Source: Clostridiales bacterium (GTDB lineage: Bacteria > Bacillota > Clostridia > Christensenellales > Aristaeellaceae). From it: 9,933 bases of DNA. Every line of letters starts with the position of its first letter. Position 1 is the stretch's first letter. The stretch spans positions 1 to 9,933 of the forward strand of contig SFGO01000091.1 in assembly GCA_004556545.1 (NCBI GenBank), read 5' to 3'. The position numbers and the translations under genes were made by a program. Positions 1-6,289 of the stretch are shown one piece after another. A model generated the notes under the pieces. The model was not told the origin of the DNA. It saw only the letters and a list, made by a program, of their open reading frames with translations, and searched no databases.

Positions 1-120
1 CGAGGACGAGGACAGCCCGAAGGGCTACCGCAGTCCGAAGCCCGCCACGCATAGCGGGGCGGGCCGCAAAGCGCTGTTTGCGGGCAACGGCGGCCAACTC
101 GGGGTTTTTCGACAGGCTGA
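1..120. repeat. Left terminal inverted repeat
   Basis: This stretch is the reverse complement of 9814-9933. I find only two mismatches, at 89 (G here, A in the other copy) and 116 (G versus A), and the match stops at 121. It contains a chain of hairpins: AGCCC/GGGCT at 14-26, GCCCGCC/GGCGGGC at 40-64 with an inner CGC/GCG stem, and CCGCAAA/TTTGCGG at 64-83 around GCGCTG. Its first 13 bases contain GAGGAC twice in tandem. It carries no credible gene. It could be a dispersed intergenic repeat at which an assembly stopped, or the end of a mobile or invertible segment. Confidence 0.93.
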
Positions 121-151
121 AAGGCCAGCGTGAGTTTGATTCACGCTGGCC
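71..151 (+). repeat. Direct repeat unit, copy 1 (core plus hairpin)
   Basis: A 45-bp core at 71-115 is identical to 260-304 and occurs inverted, with one difference, at 9819-9863. It is followed by GACAG-type sequence and a hairpin with 11-bp arms GGCCAGCGTGA (123-133) and TCACGCTGGCC (141-151) around a 7-nt loop. Copy 2 has the same arms and a loop that differs at one base. No T-run follows here, so this copy does not look like an intrinsic terminator. The unit overlaps the left inverted repeat. Confidence 0.85.
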
Positions 152-163
152 TCAGAGTGTCAA

Positions 164-243
164 AAAAGTGGAGGTGCAGGAGGCACTGCCTCCTGCCGGG
201 GTTATAGGGGCAGAGCCCCTAACTTTTGTGCCGCAGCACTTTT
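164..243. repeat. Compound palindromic intergenic module
   Basis: Several inverted repeats are nested here. The outer arms are AAAAGTG (164-170) and CACTTTT (237-243). Inside lie a perfect 10-bp pair GCAGGAGGCA/TGCCTCCTGC (176-185 and 187-196, one base between), AGGGGC/GCCCCT (206-211 and 215-220), and GTGC/GCAC (228-239). This is the layout of a REP- or MITE-like noncoding repeat. I recall very similar sequences scattered through Oscillospirales genomes, but I could not search. It sits between the two copies of the core-plus-hairpin unit and encodes nothing I can recognise. Confidence 0.75.
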
Positions 244-273
244 CCCGCAAACCAGCGTAGCGCTGTTTGCGGG
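244..273. repeat. Long imperfect hairpin joining palindrome and core copy 2
   Basis: CCCGCAAA (244-251) pairs with TTTGCGGG (266-273), and CAGCG (253-257) pairs with CGCTG (261-265). One bulged base (252) and a 3-nt loop (258-260) remain. The equivalent hairpin in the left inverted repeat (64-83) lacks the inner CAGCG arm, so copy 2 keeps a longer stem. This looks like a structured repeat part, not an operator for a gene in the window. Confidence 0.6.
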
Positions 274-348
274 CAACGGCGGCCAACTCGGGGTTTTTCG
301 ACAGACTGCGACAGACTGAGGCCAGCGTGAGTTTGTTTCACGCTGGCC
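260..348 (+). repeat. Direct repeat unit, copy 2 (core plus hairpin)
   Basis: The 45-bp core at 260-304 is identical to 71-115. After it, GACAGACTG occurs twice close together (300-308 and 310-318). The hairpin with arms GGCCAGCGTGA and TCACGCTGGCC then follows at 320-348. Relative to copy 1 this unit has an extra 10-bp GACAGACTG-type step and ends in a T-run, which makes it a terminator on the plus strand. Confidence 0.85.
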
Positions 349-355
349 TTTTTTT
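320..355 (+). terminator. Intrinsic terminator facing the plus direction
   Basis: A perfect 11-bp stem (320-330 with 338-348), a 7-nt loop, and seven T residues at 349-355 form a textbook rho-independent terminator for transcripts running left to right. All five genes in the window run the other way, so it should stop plus-strand transcription that comes from beyond the left edge and would otherwise run antisense into the operon. Read on the minus strand, the hairpin is preceded by an A-run and is not followed by a U-run, so it is a weak candidate for ending the operon transcript. The hairpin could still protect that 3' end. Confidence 0.75.
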
Positions 356-362
356 CTCTTCT

Positions 363-3300
363 TCAAATTTTCCACAGCCGTTTCAGGGCCGTCAGGCAGC
401 CGACCCATGCGGCGAAATCGTCCTCCGGATTTTTGGCCCGTTCGTTTCCCCGGATGGTTTCCAGCTCCATACGGGCGGATGGGGCCAGCCGCAGGCCCCC
501 ATGAATGGGATCCTCCGAGCAGACGTTTCCGAACAGCCGTTGCGCTGCCTGCGGGAAGGTCTCGGCAAAGTGCAGCAAATAGGCCGTCAGGCGGTTTTCC
601 TCCGGCTGGGAAAGGGCTTCCCCCGCAAAGGTGCCGTTCCACCGTTCCCTGGTTTGCAGGGCGCTTTGAAAATCGCCGTCCTCGTACAAAAGTCCCAGCG
701 CTGCCTCCCGCTTGGGCGCGTCGCTCTGCACCGTCATCAGCGCTTCGGTCGGATGTTCCCGGCTCAGCGTATTCAGCGCAAGACGGCACAGGCTGTCCGT
801 CTGCTCTTTGGAAAGCGCCTTCATCAGCTGACCGCCGTTTCCCGCAATGCAGACCACCAGCTTCACCGGCATCAGGGGCCGCAGCTCCGGCTCCTGCCAC
901 GCCCGCTCCATCATCAGGCCGCAGAGGGAAAACAGAAAGCCAAAGTGGAACAGCAGCAGGCACTCCGTATAGCTGACCCGTCCTTCGGCCCGCGCTTCCT
1001 CCATGGCCTGCCGGATCTCCGGCGCATAGGCGGCAAAAAAGCCGTCCATCAGGAGCATGGTTTTCCGGGCCTCCTGCCCAGTCGGTTCCGGGCATTCCAG
1101 CCGGGCCGCCAGCGCCGCAGCCGCTTGAGCCATGGGGCCTGTGCCCTTGGCAAAATCCGCCGCAAAATCCGCCCCATGCCCGTTGACAAAAGAGGCGTAC
1201 AGCATCTGACGGCAGCCCAGCAGCAGGGAGCATTCCGCTGCGGCGCGATTCTTTCCGTCCAGCCACAGGCTCAGATCCGCCGTGGAGCCGCCCACATCCA
1301 GATTCAGATAGCCGCCCCGCGCGTCTACTTCGCTGCGGGAGAGGAAATACCACCCGTCCGCCTGATTTTCCAGCGCGTACAGCACCGCCGGGAAGCGGGC
1401 GTTCAGCGGCATGCCTGTTTCTTTAGCTACTTCCCGGGCCAGCCCCCGCATCATTTCCAGATAGGCCTCCTGCCGGTGGGCCGGAAGCGCCCCGGGCATG
1501 CTGACCCGCCAGTTCAGGGCAGGCGCGCCGCTGAGCCGGGCCGACAGGGCCGTCTGAAGCATGACCTGCTTCAGGAACAGCCGCAGGCAGCGCAGCGCGT
1601 AGGTTTCGTCGCTCCATTTCAGATCGTAGTACAGGCTGCGGCCGGACTTGTTCAGAAGCCGCTCTAAACTGCCGGGATAGTAGATATGCCCGTCCCGCAA
1701 AACATTCCGCCATTGGTTCGGCTCGTCTCCGAACATTTCCATGACACTGTAGCAGGTGCTTCCCTCCGTCGTTTCCGGCAGGAACTCGTCCGTGAGCCAT
1801 TCCTCCGACGCACGACCCAGCAGCCGTCCGTGCAGTTTCTCCGGCAAAACGGCGGGCTGCGTTTTTTCGCCTACACGCAGCATCACGGTGGTGGCGATAC
1901 TGCCGAAATCCAGTCCGGCAACGGCTTCTTCCTCATGGCGAATCAAGGTAACGGGCCGGTCGTTCACCAGCGCGCCCAGACTGAGCCTGCCCCGCTTCAG
2001 CACGATCATCGATGGGAAACACTCTACGCAGGCCGTCTGCCAGCGGCGATTTCCCGCCGTTTTCCACGGGCCCTGAATCCATCCCTCCTGCGAAAGCGAC
2101 CACACATCCAGATTTTCCGGCTGATGCGTATGAATGAAATGCTGCCGCCACTGGCCGCCGCTGAAACGCACGTTGGGCCATACCGTGACGGACGGCAGCG
2201 CCGAAGCGTCCAGCACCGACGCTCCGCCCTCTTCCGGCAGGGCGCAGAGCCGATAATGGCGCACAAAGGTGATCTGTCCCCGGCGCAGTTCCTCCGGGGC
2301 GGGATCGCAGCAACCCAACGCAAAGCGAGCCTCCGCCTCCCCGCCTTCCGGCAGGATGCGGCAGCGCAGGCTTCCCGGGATCAGATGGGGACCCGCTTCT
2401 CCGGCGCGTTCCACGGCTTCTTCCAGCCAGCGGGCCAGCGCCGGGGAAAGGGGCGGCGCGAACCAGGTGGTCTTCTTCGTTCCCTCCACCCGCAGATAGG
2501 GCGACATCTCCGCCGCAAAGGGAGACTCCTCCCCCTCCGCCATCAGCATTCCCTGAGAAAAAGGCTCCGCAAGCCACTGCTCCACCCCATCGCCCAGCAG
2601 CTCCTTCAATAGCGGCCCGATGCTTTGAACGGACGTATCCTCCGGGAAACGCAGGGTGATGCGATTGTCCCCGTAACGGGGCATGGCGGCATATTCGGCG
2701 CTCCACTGTCGCAGAAGGCCGGGAATGCAGGGGCAAAGGCCGGTGCGCTTTTCCACTTCCCCGGCCAGTTCCGCCAGCGTCCGGCTCATCTGCCGCCGCC
2801 AGTTTTCATCGCACTGATCCAGCAGGGCGATCTCTTCCCCGATGCGGCGAAGCAGCGCTTCCTCCCCCTCTATCCCGGCAGGCTCCAGCAGCGCCGCGTC
2901 GGACTGACGGGCAAAGGCCGCGCCGTCCAGCAGGTAGAGCTGCACCTCTTCGCCCTCCGGGATCTCCGGCAGGGGCGCGCCCGGGTTCACCAGCGCCTTC
3001 AGCAGGGGATTGTTCTCCCAACCGCTGAGCTGACAGGGCAGATGCTCCCTTGTCAGCCGCAGCCCCGTCTCCTGACGGCCCAGCCCGTAAACGGCCAGTA
3101 CCCGGGTGCGAAGCTGGCGCACCGCCTCTTCCTCTCCCGCGTTCAGCCGCTGCCGCCAGCTTTCCCGGCTTTGCAGGGTTTCCCGAATCATTCGGTTCAG
3201 CAGGGCGCAGAGCGGCGCTTCCGTCGAATAGAGCGGGCTGTGGGCGGCTGCGTCCTCGTTCAGGGCAGCCAGCAGCCGGAGCCGGGGAACCAGTACGGAA

Positions 3301-3965
3301 ATCATCCGCTCGTCCAGATAGCCGCAGGGGTCCAGAAAGCAGCGTTTTTCCCGGTCGTACCAGCGGACGGCGGTGGGCAGCAGTCGGCTCAGGTCGCCCA
3401 GATTGGCGGCGGGCATCAGCACCATGGAATGGGACAGCAGGCACAGCGGCACCGGCTCGGGATGCTCCGACTGGGTGCGGCAAAGGGTGAACACCTGCAG
3501 CCCTTCCCGGGCCCGGGCCGGAGAAAGAGCTTCCTCTACGGCCCGGACAAAGCCGCCCCGGCCGTCCGGCTCCATGGCGATCAGCCGCAGTTCGGCGCAG
3601 GATCCCTCCTCCGCCAGCAGATCCCACAAAAGCAGCAGGGCCAGAATGCCCCTGTAATCCCGCATTTCCTGATGAGCCATGGCCTGCTCCCACGGCAGAC
3701 GGGCCAATCGGCGAAGCTGCTGTTCGCTGGCCAGCACATCGGGGATAGCATAACCCACCTCCCGGCCCGGCGTTTTCAGAAAACGGGCGAAATTCTCCAG
3801 CCATTCCCTGGGCTTCTGATTGCCGTCGCTTTGAAGACCCGCCTTTTCCTGATAGCCGATATGCATCCCCTCGTCCATTTCGGGCAGCAGGCTCAGATAG
3901 GGCGTTTGGCGGTCCATCCGGCGCTTTTCATCGTTTTGCAGATTGCTTTTCAGAGCGTTTTTCAT
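363..3965 (-). CDS. Large protein with C-terminal actin/Hsp70-like ATPase domain
   Basis: This 1200-residue, probably cytosolic protein has the three nucleotide-binding motifs of the actin/Hsp70 fold in order. Phosphate 1 is AGLDFGSIATTV (from 683, Asp686). Phosphate 2 is LNLDVGGSTADLSLW (887-901, Asp890), and the adenosine motif is VVCIAGNGGQL (1037-1047). The 204 residues between the first two motifs fit the fold. NWRVSMPGALPAHR near 818 and APKREAALGLL near 1083 also fit expected strand and C-terminal positions. Residues 1-680 match no family I know and show no signal peptide or clear membrane segment. The start is set by the ATGA overlap with the upstream tubulin-like gene and an AGGAGG seven bases before ATG. 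A later Met at residue 17 has no comparable site. Nucleotide binding is likely because the motifs are intact; function is unknown. A relation to other large proteins such as SrfB is only a guess. Confidence 0.88.
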   Translation of the reverse strand: MKNALKSNLQNDEKRRMDRQTPYLSLLPEMDEGMHIGYQEKAGLQSDGNQKPREWLENFARFLKTPGREVGYAIPDVLASEQQLRRLARLPWEQAMAHQEMRDYRGILALLLLWDLLAEEGSCAELRLIAMEPDGRGGFVRAVEEALSPARAREGLQVFTLCRTQSEHPEPVPLCLLSHSMVLMPAANLGDLSRLLPTAVRWYDREKRCFLDPCGYLDERMISVLVPRLRLLAALNEDAAAHSPLYSTEAPLCALLNRMIRETLQSRESWRQRLNAGEEEAVRQLRTRVLAVYGLGRQETGLRLTREHLPCQLSGWENNPLLKALVNPGAPLPEIPEGEEVQLYLLDGAAFARQSDAALLEPAGIEGEEALLRRIGEEIALLDQCDENWRRQMSRTLAELAGEVEKRTGLCPCIPGLLRQWSAEYAAMPRYGDNRITLRFPEDTSVQSIGPLLKELLGDGVEQWLAEPFSQGMLMAEGEESPFAAEMSPYLRVEGTKKTTWFAPPLSPALARWLEEAVERAGEAGPHLIPGSLRCRILPEGGEAEARFALGCCDPAPEELRRGQITFVRHYRLCALPEEGGASVLDASALPSVTVWPNVRFSGGQWRQHFIHTHQPENLDVWSLSQEGWIQGPWKTAGNRRWQTACVECFPSMIVLKRGRLSLGALVNDRPVTLIRHEEEAVAGLDFGSIATTVMLRVGEKTQPAVLPEKLHGRLLGRASEEWLTDEFLPETTEGSTCYSVMEMFGDEPNQWRNVLRDGHIYYPGSLERLLNKSGRSLYYDLKWSDETYALRCLRLFLKQVMLQTALSARLSGAPALNWRVSMPGALPAHRQEAYLEMMRGLAREVAKETGMPLNARFPAVLYALENQADGWYFLSRSEVDARGGYLNLDVGGSTADLSLWLDGKNRAAAECSLLLGCRQMLYASFVNGHGADFAADFAKGTGPMAQAAAALAARLECPEPTGQEARKTMLLMDGFFAAYAPEIRQAMEEARAEGRVSYTECLLLFHFGFLFSLCGLMMERAWQEPELRPLMPVKLVVCIAGNGGQLMKALSKEQTDSLCRLALNTLSREHPTEALMTVQSDAPKREAALGLLYEDGDFQSALQTRERWNGTFAGEALSQPEENRLTAYLLHFAETFPQAAQRLFGNVCSEDPIHGGLRLAPSARMELETIRGNERAKNPEDDFAAWVGCLTALKRLWKI

Positions 3966-3980
3966 TGGTCTTCCTCCTCT
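3962..3980 (-). promoter_or_regulatory. ATGA overlap and strong ribosome binding site
   Basis: On the minus strand the TGA stop of the tubulin-like gene (3962-3964) and the ATG of the actin-like gene (3963-3965) share four bases. AGGAGG, part of GGAGAGGAGGAAG, lies at 3973-3978, seven bases before the ATG, inside the upstream gene. This fixes the long start of the 1200-residue protein and predicts translational coupling of the two cytoskeleton-like proteins. Confidence 0.85.
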
Positions 3981-5599
3981 CCGGCACAGCGAAGAAGCGC
4001 AGCCAAAAAGGAGCAGACGGCGCCCTCTGCCCCGGTTCCCAGCCTTTGACCGCCGCCAAGCCCGGCGATGATCTTCGCCGCCGTCTGACGGTCCGGCGTC
4101 CGGCGGATCACCAGCCGGTGCAGCTCCCGCTGAAGGCGTTCCGCCGCCTGATCTTTTTCAGCGCGGCTGCGTTCCTCCGGCTTCAGGCCGTATTGGGTCA
4201 GCAAAACCAGCAGCTCTTCCAGCAGGTTGGCATCCAGCAGCTCATTTTGAGGCAGGCGGCCTTCCTCGGCCGGCTGGCAAAGGATGGGCGGCAGCGTGCG
4301 CACGATCTGGATCATCCAGTTGGCGTAAAAATTCAGGAAACGGTACAGCGTCTGCAAAAGCTCTTCCAGCTTTTCCCGTTCCGCTGCCGGACGGCGGGCA
4401 AAATAGGGCGCGCAGTAGTTGACCCGTGCGCTCTGGCGGCTGTCCAGCGAAATGCAGCTTTTCAGCGTAGGATAGCACTCGGCGAAGAACAGCGCCGCCG
4501 CCTTCAGCAGCGAGCCATAGCCCCGCCGGTACGCTTTTTCCTCCTGATCGAAGCTCTGCCAGCAGAAGGACGGCGTATGCAGCTGATAATAATAGCAGTC
4601 CATATGGTGCTGCTCCGCGCCCCGGAAGCCGGTGCGGAAAAACGCGGCGATGCACCGGGAAGCCAGCCATTCCAGCATATGGGCGTCGTTTTCCTGACTT
4701 TGGGAGCCGGTGGAGTAACGGCGGGTCGTCACAAAGCCCTCCGGGGGAAGACCCAGCAGGTACAGCGCGTCAAACACGCCGTTTTCGTCCTGCTCTCCGT
4801 CCCGGATCATGCCCTCCATGCCGTAGTATTGCAGGGCCGTGCGGGCCTTGTCGAGAAAATCATCGCTCTTTACGACGATTTCCGCGTTCTCGTCAGCGGA
4901 TGAATCGGGTACCCGGTAATAGGGCAGCATGAGCATCGCGCCCATCTCAAAGCGCTGGCTGCGGGCAGCGAAGCGCTTGCGGAGGAACCGGGCCACGGCG
5001 GGAATGCCGGACGCGCCCGTGCCGCCGAAGATGCTGCCGCACAGGATCAGCTTCACCGTCTCGTCCCGGTCCAGCTCCGCCTGAATCCGATCCAGCAGAC
5101 GATTCATTTCATCGGGCTGGCCTTCCCGGCGCAGATCGTCGAGCGAATTCAGCAGATCATGAAAGAAAAGCACTCCCAGATCGGGATGGCCGCGAAATCC
5201 CTCGCTGTATTCCAGCGCGGATTCCGTGCGGCTGAAGATCGTGCGGCTCAGCAGCTGATCTCGACGGTGGTTCTCCACCATTTTGTCCACGGACATGGCC
5301 CGCCGGGACAGGTTCATGTTCCAACGTTCCAGCGTCAGCGCCGTGTGAAAGCCGGGATGCTCCGCCGGATAGCGCCGGAACGCCTCCTGCAGGCGTCCGT
5401 AGCTTTCCGCGGCCCGCTTGGCCCGGGTGGTGTTGCCGCAGGCCGCGTCCACATCCACGGACAGAAGCGTGACTTCCGTGAGCGGCGTTTGGTTCCCGGC
5501 TTCGTCCAGCGTATACAGCCCGTCCAACGCCGCCAGATAGACCAGACTTTCCAGAATTTTATTTCCGGTGCCGCCTACCGCCAGCACATAGCATCCCAT
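3962..5599 (-). CDS. Tubulin/FtsZ-like (Tubulin_2-type) GTPase
   Basis: This 545-residue protein has the marks of the bacterial tubulin-like family. An N-terminal glycine loop, VLAVGGTGNKILESL (5-19), begins almost at residue 1. LLSVDVDAACGNTTR (45-59) follows at the next nucleotide-loop region, then EGFRGHPDLGVLFF (133-146). The tubulin signature CGSIFGGTGASGIP lies at 187-200, corresponding to GGGTGTG in FtsZ. ARTALQYYG near 252 may start the core helix H7. I cannot assign a clear catalytic T7 loop. The C-terminal 250 residues are helical and family-specific, and the protein is longer than FtsZ (about 350-400 residues). No signal peptide is seen, so it should be cytosolic. AAGGGG lies seven bases before ATG. 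Its TGA stop overlaps the start of the actin-like gene, which implies coupled synthesis. GTP binding is likely; polymer formation is only inferred from the superfamily. Confidence 0.88.
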   Translation of the reverse strand: MGCYVLAVGGTGNKILESLVYLAALDGLYTLDEAGNQTPLTEVTLLSVDVDAACGNTTRAKRAAESYGRLQEAFRRYPAEHPGFHTALTLERWNMNLSRRAMSVDKMVENHRRDQLLSRTIFSRTESALEYSEGFRGHPDLGVLFFHDLLNSLDDLRREGQPDEMNRLLDRIQAELDRDETVKLILCGSIFGGTGASGIPAVARFLRKRFAARSQRFEMGAMLMLPYYRVPDSSADENAEIVVKSDDFLDKARTALQYYGMEGMIRDGEQDENGVFDALYLLGLPPEGFVTTRRYSTGSQSQENDAHMLEWLASRCIAAFFRTGFRGAEQHHMDCYYYQLHTPSFCWQSFDQEEKAYRRGYGSLLKAAALFFAECYPTLKSCISLDSRQSARVNYCAPYFARRPAAEREKLEELLQTLYRFLNFYANWMIQIVRTLPPILCQPAEEGRLPQNELLDANLLEELLVLLTQYGLKPEERSRAEKDQAAERLQRELHRLVIRRTPDRQTAAKIIAGLGGGQRLGTGAEGAVCSFLAALLRCAGEEEDQ

Positions 5600-5617
5600 G
5601 GCGCTTCCCCTTTTCCC

Positions 5618-5648
5618 AAAAATTTCTCAAAATTTTTCAAAATTTCTT
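5618..5648. repeat. Three AT-rich near-tandem 10-mers between genes
   Basis: AAAATTTCTC, AAAATTTTTC and AAAATTTCTT follow one another in the short gap between the membrane-protein stop and the tubulin-like start, with one more A at the left end. The stretch is strikingly AT-rich for this region. It could be a weak internal promoter, an RNase or processing site, or a way to keep the RNA unfolded before the next ribosome binding site. No clear promoter boxes are seen. Confidence 0.6.
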
Positions 5649-6267
5649 ACAGGCGCTTGAAAAACGCTCCCTTTCCGCTCAGAACCGGCGGCGCGGCCAG
5701 CCGGAAGCAGCCGACCGCCGCCAGAGCGTTCAGCAGAAACGGGCTGAAATAAATCGCATAATCCCAGCCGGTACGGCCCTGCACGAACTGCACGCCCAGC
5801 AGCCACAGCACCGCCGCGCCCGCCAGATTCACCGCCCAGATCACCGTCTGCGTCAGGCGGTAATCCCGAATGGCCCGCCGGGTATTCCGGGCGGCAAAAC
5901 AGGGCTTGCTGTGCCGAAGCCGCCAGCCAAGCTGCAAAAGGAGCGTCAAAAGCCACGCGGCGGCCCAAACGGCGGCCCAGAACAGCAGCCATTGTTCCTC
6001 CCGCTGCCGCAGCGCCAGCCGCCAAAGCTCCGGCGCCGCCCCTGCGGGCGTTTCGGCGGCGGAAGCGGCGGCAGTCAGCCGGGCCTGCCCCGGGAAAAGC
6101 CCCAGCAGGGTTTCCGCGATATGGGGCGCGCTTCCCGCCAGCTTATAGGGATAGCCCCAGAAAAACCCTGCCAGCATCCACAGTACCGGCAGGCCGAACG
6201 CCGCCAGATAGCACAGCAGCACTTTCGTCCGATTGGAATAGCGAAGACGGCTTCTTCTGTTCCCCAT
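5647..6267 (-). CDS. Four-segment integral membrane protein, unknown family
   Basis: This 206-residue protein has four hydrophobic segments at about 16-38, 93-114, 140-161 and 170-191. Basic residues cluster at the N-terminus (MGNRRSRLRYSNRTK), in the loop between segments 2 and 3 (RLRHSKPCFAARNTRRAIRD), and at the C-terminus. By the positive-inside rule both ends face the cytosol, and a loop of about 55 residues (39-92) faces out. I do not recognise a family or catalytic motif. The start at 6267 is chosen because AAAGGAGA lies just upstream within the 22-bp gap after the lipoprotein stop. A longer reading from 6321 would overlap that gene and adds polar residues. Its place between a lipoprotein and two cytosolic nucleotide-binding proteins suggests a membrane anchor or linker, which is inference. 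Confidence 0.8.
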   Translation of the reverse strand: MGNRRSRLRYSNRTKVLLCYLAAFGLPVLWMLAGFFWGYPYKLAGSAPHIAETLLGLFPGQARLTAAASAAETPAGAAPELWRLALRQREEQWLLFWAAVWAAAWLLTLLLQLGWRLRHSKPCFAARNTRRAIRDYRLTQTVIWAVNLAGAAVLWLLGVQFVQGRTGWDYAIYFSPFLLNALAAVGCFRLAAPPVLSGKGAFFKRL

Positions 6268-6279
6268 GGTTTCCCAGTT

Positions 6280-6286
6280 CTCCTTT
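6280..6286 (-). promoter_or_regulatory. Ribosome binding site for the membrane protein
   Basis: AAAGGAG on the minus strand lies in the 22-bp gap after the lipoprotein stop codon, with its GGAG 12 bases before the ATG at 6267. The spacing is somewhat long but no other site is near. It decides for the 206-residue product over a 224-residue version starting at 6321. Confidence 0.6.
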
Positions 6287-6289
6287 GCC

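Noticed and set aside
78..260. A 60-codon plus-strand frame starting inside the left repeat
   Set aside because: It reads through the core and the palindromic module. The same first residues (MRATAANSGFFDRL) recur at 267 only because the DNA repeat recurs. No ribosome binding site is seen.
1..360. CRISPR-like array
   Set aside because: There are only two direct copies, 189 bp apart, with hairpin and palindrome sequence between and no regular spacers or cas genes.
202..1353. A 383-codon minus-strand frame and a 466-codon plus-strand frame (267-1667)
   Set aside because: Both overlap the 3' part of the actin-like gene, whose frame holds the ATPase motifs, and run into the noncoding repeats. 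Their low-complexity Gly/Arg/Ala/Pro composition marks them as shadows.
3962..5599. Annotation as FtsZ
   Set aside because: The protein is much longer than FtsZ, has GGTGASG instead of GGGTGTG, lacks an evident T7 loop and is not near division genes.
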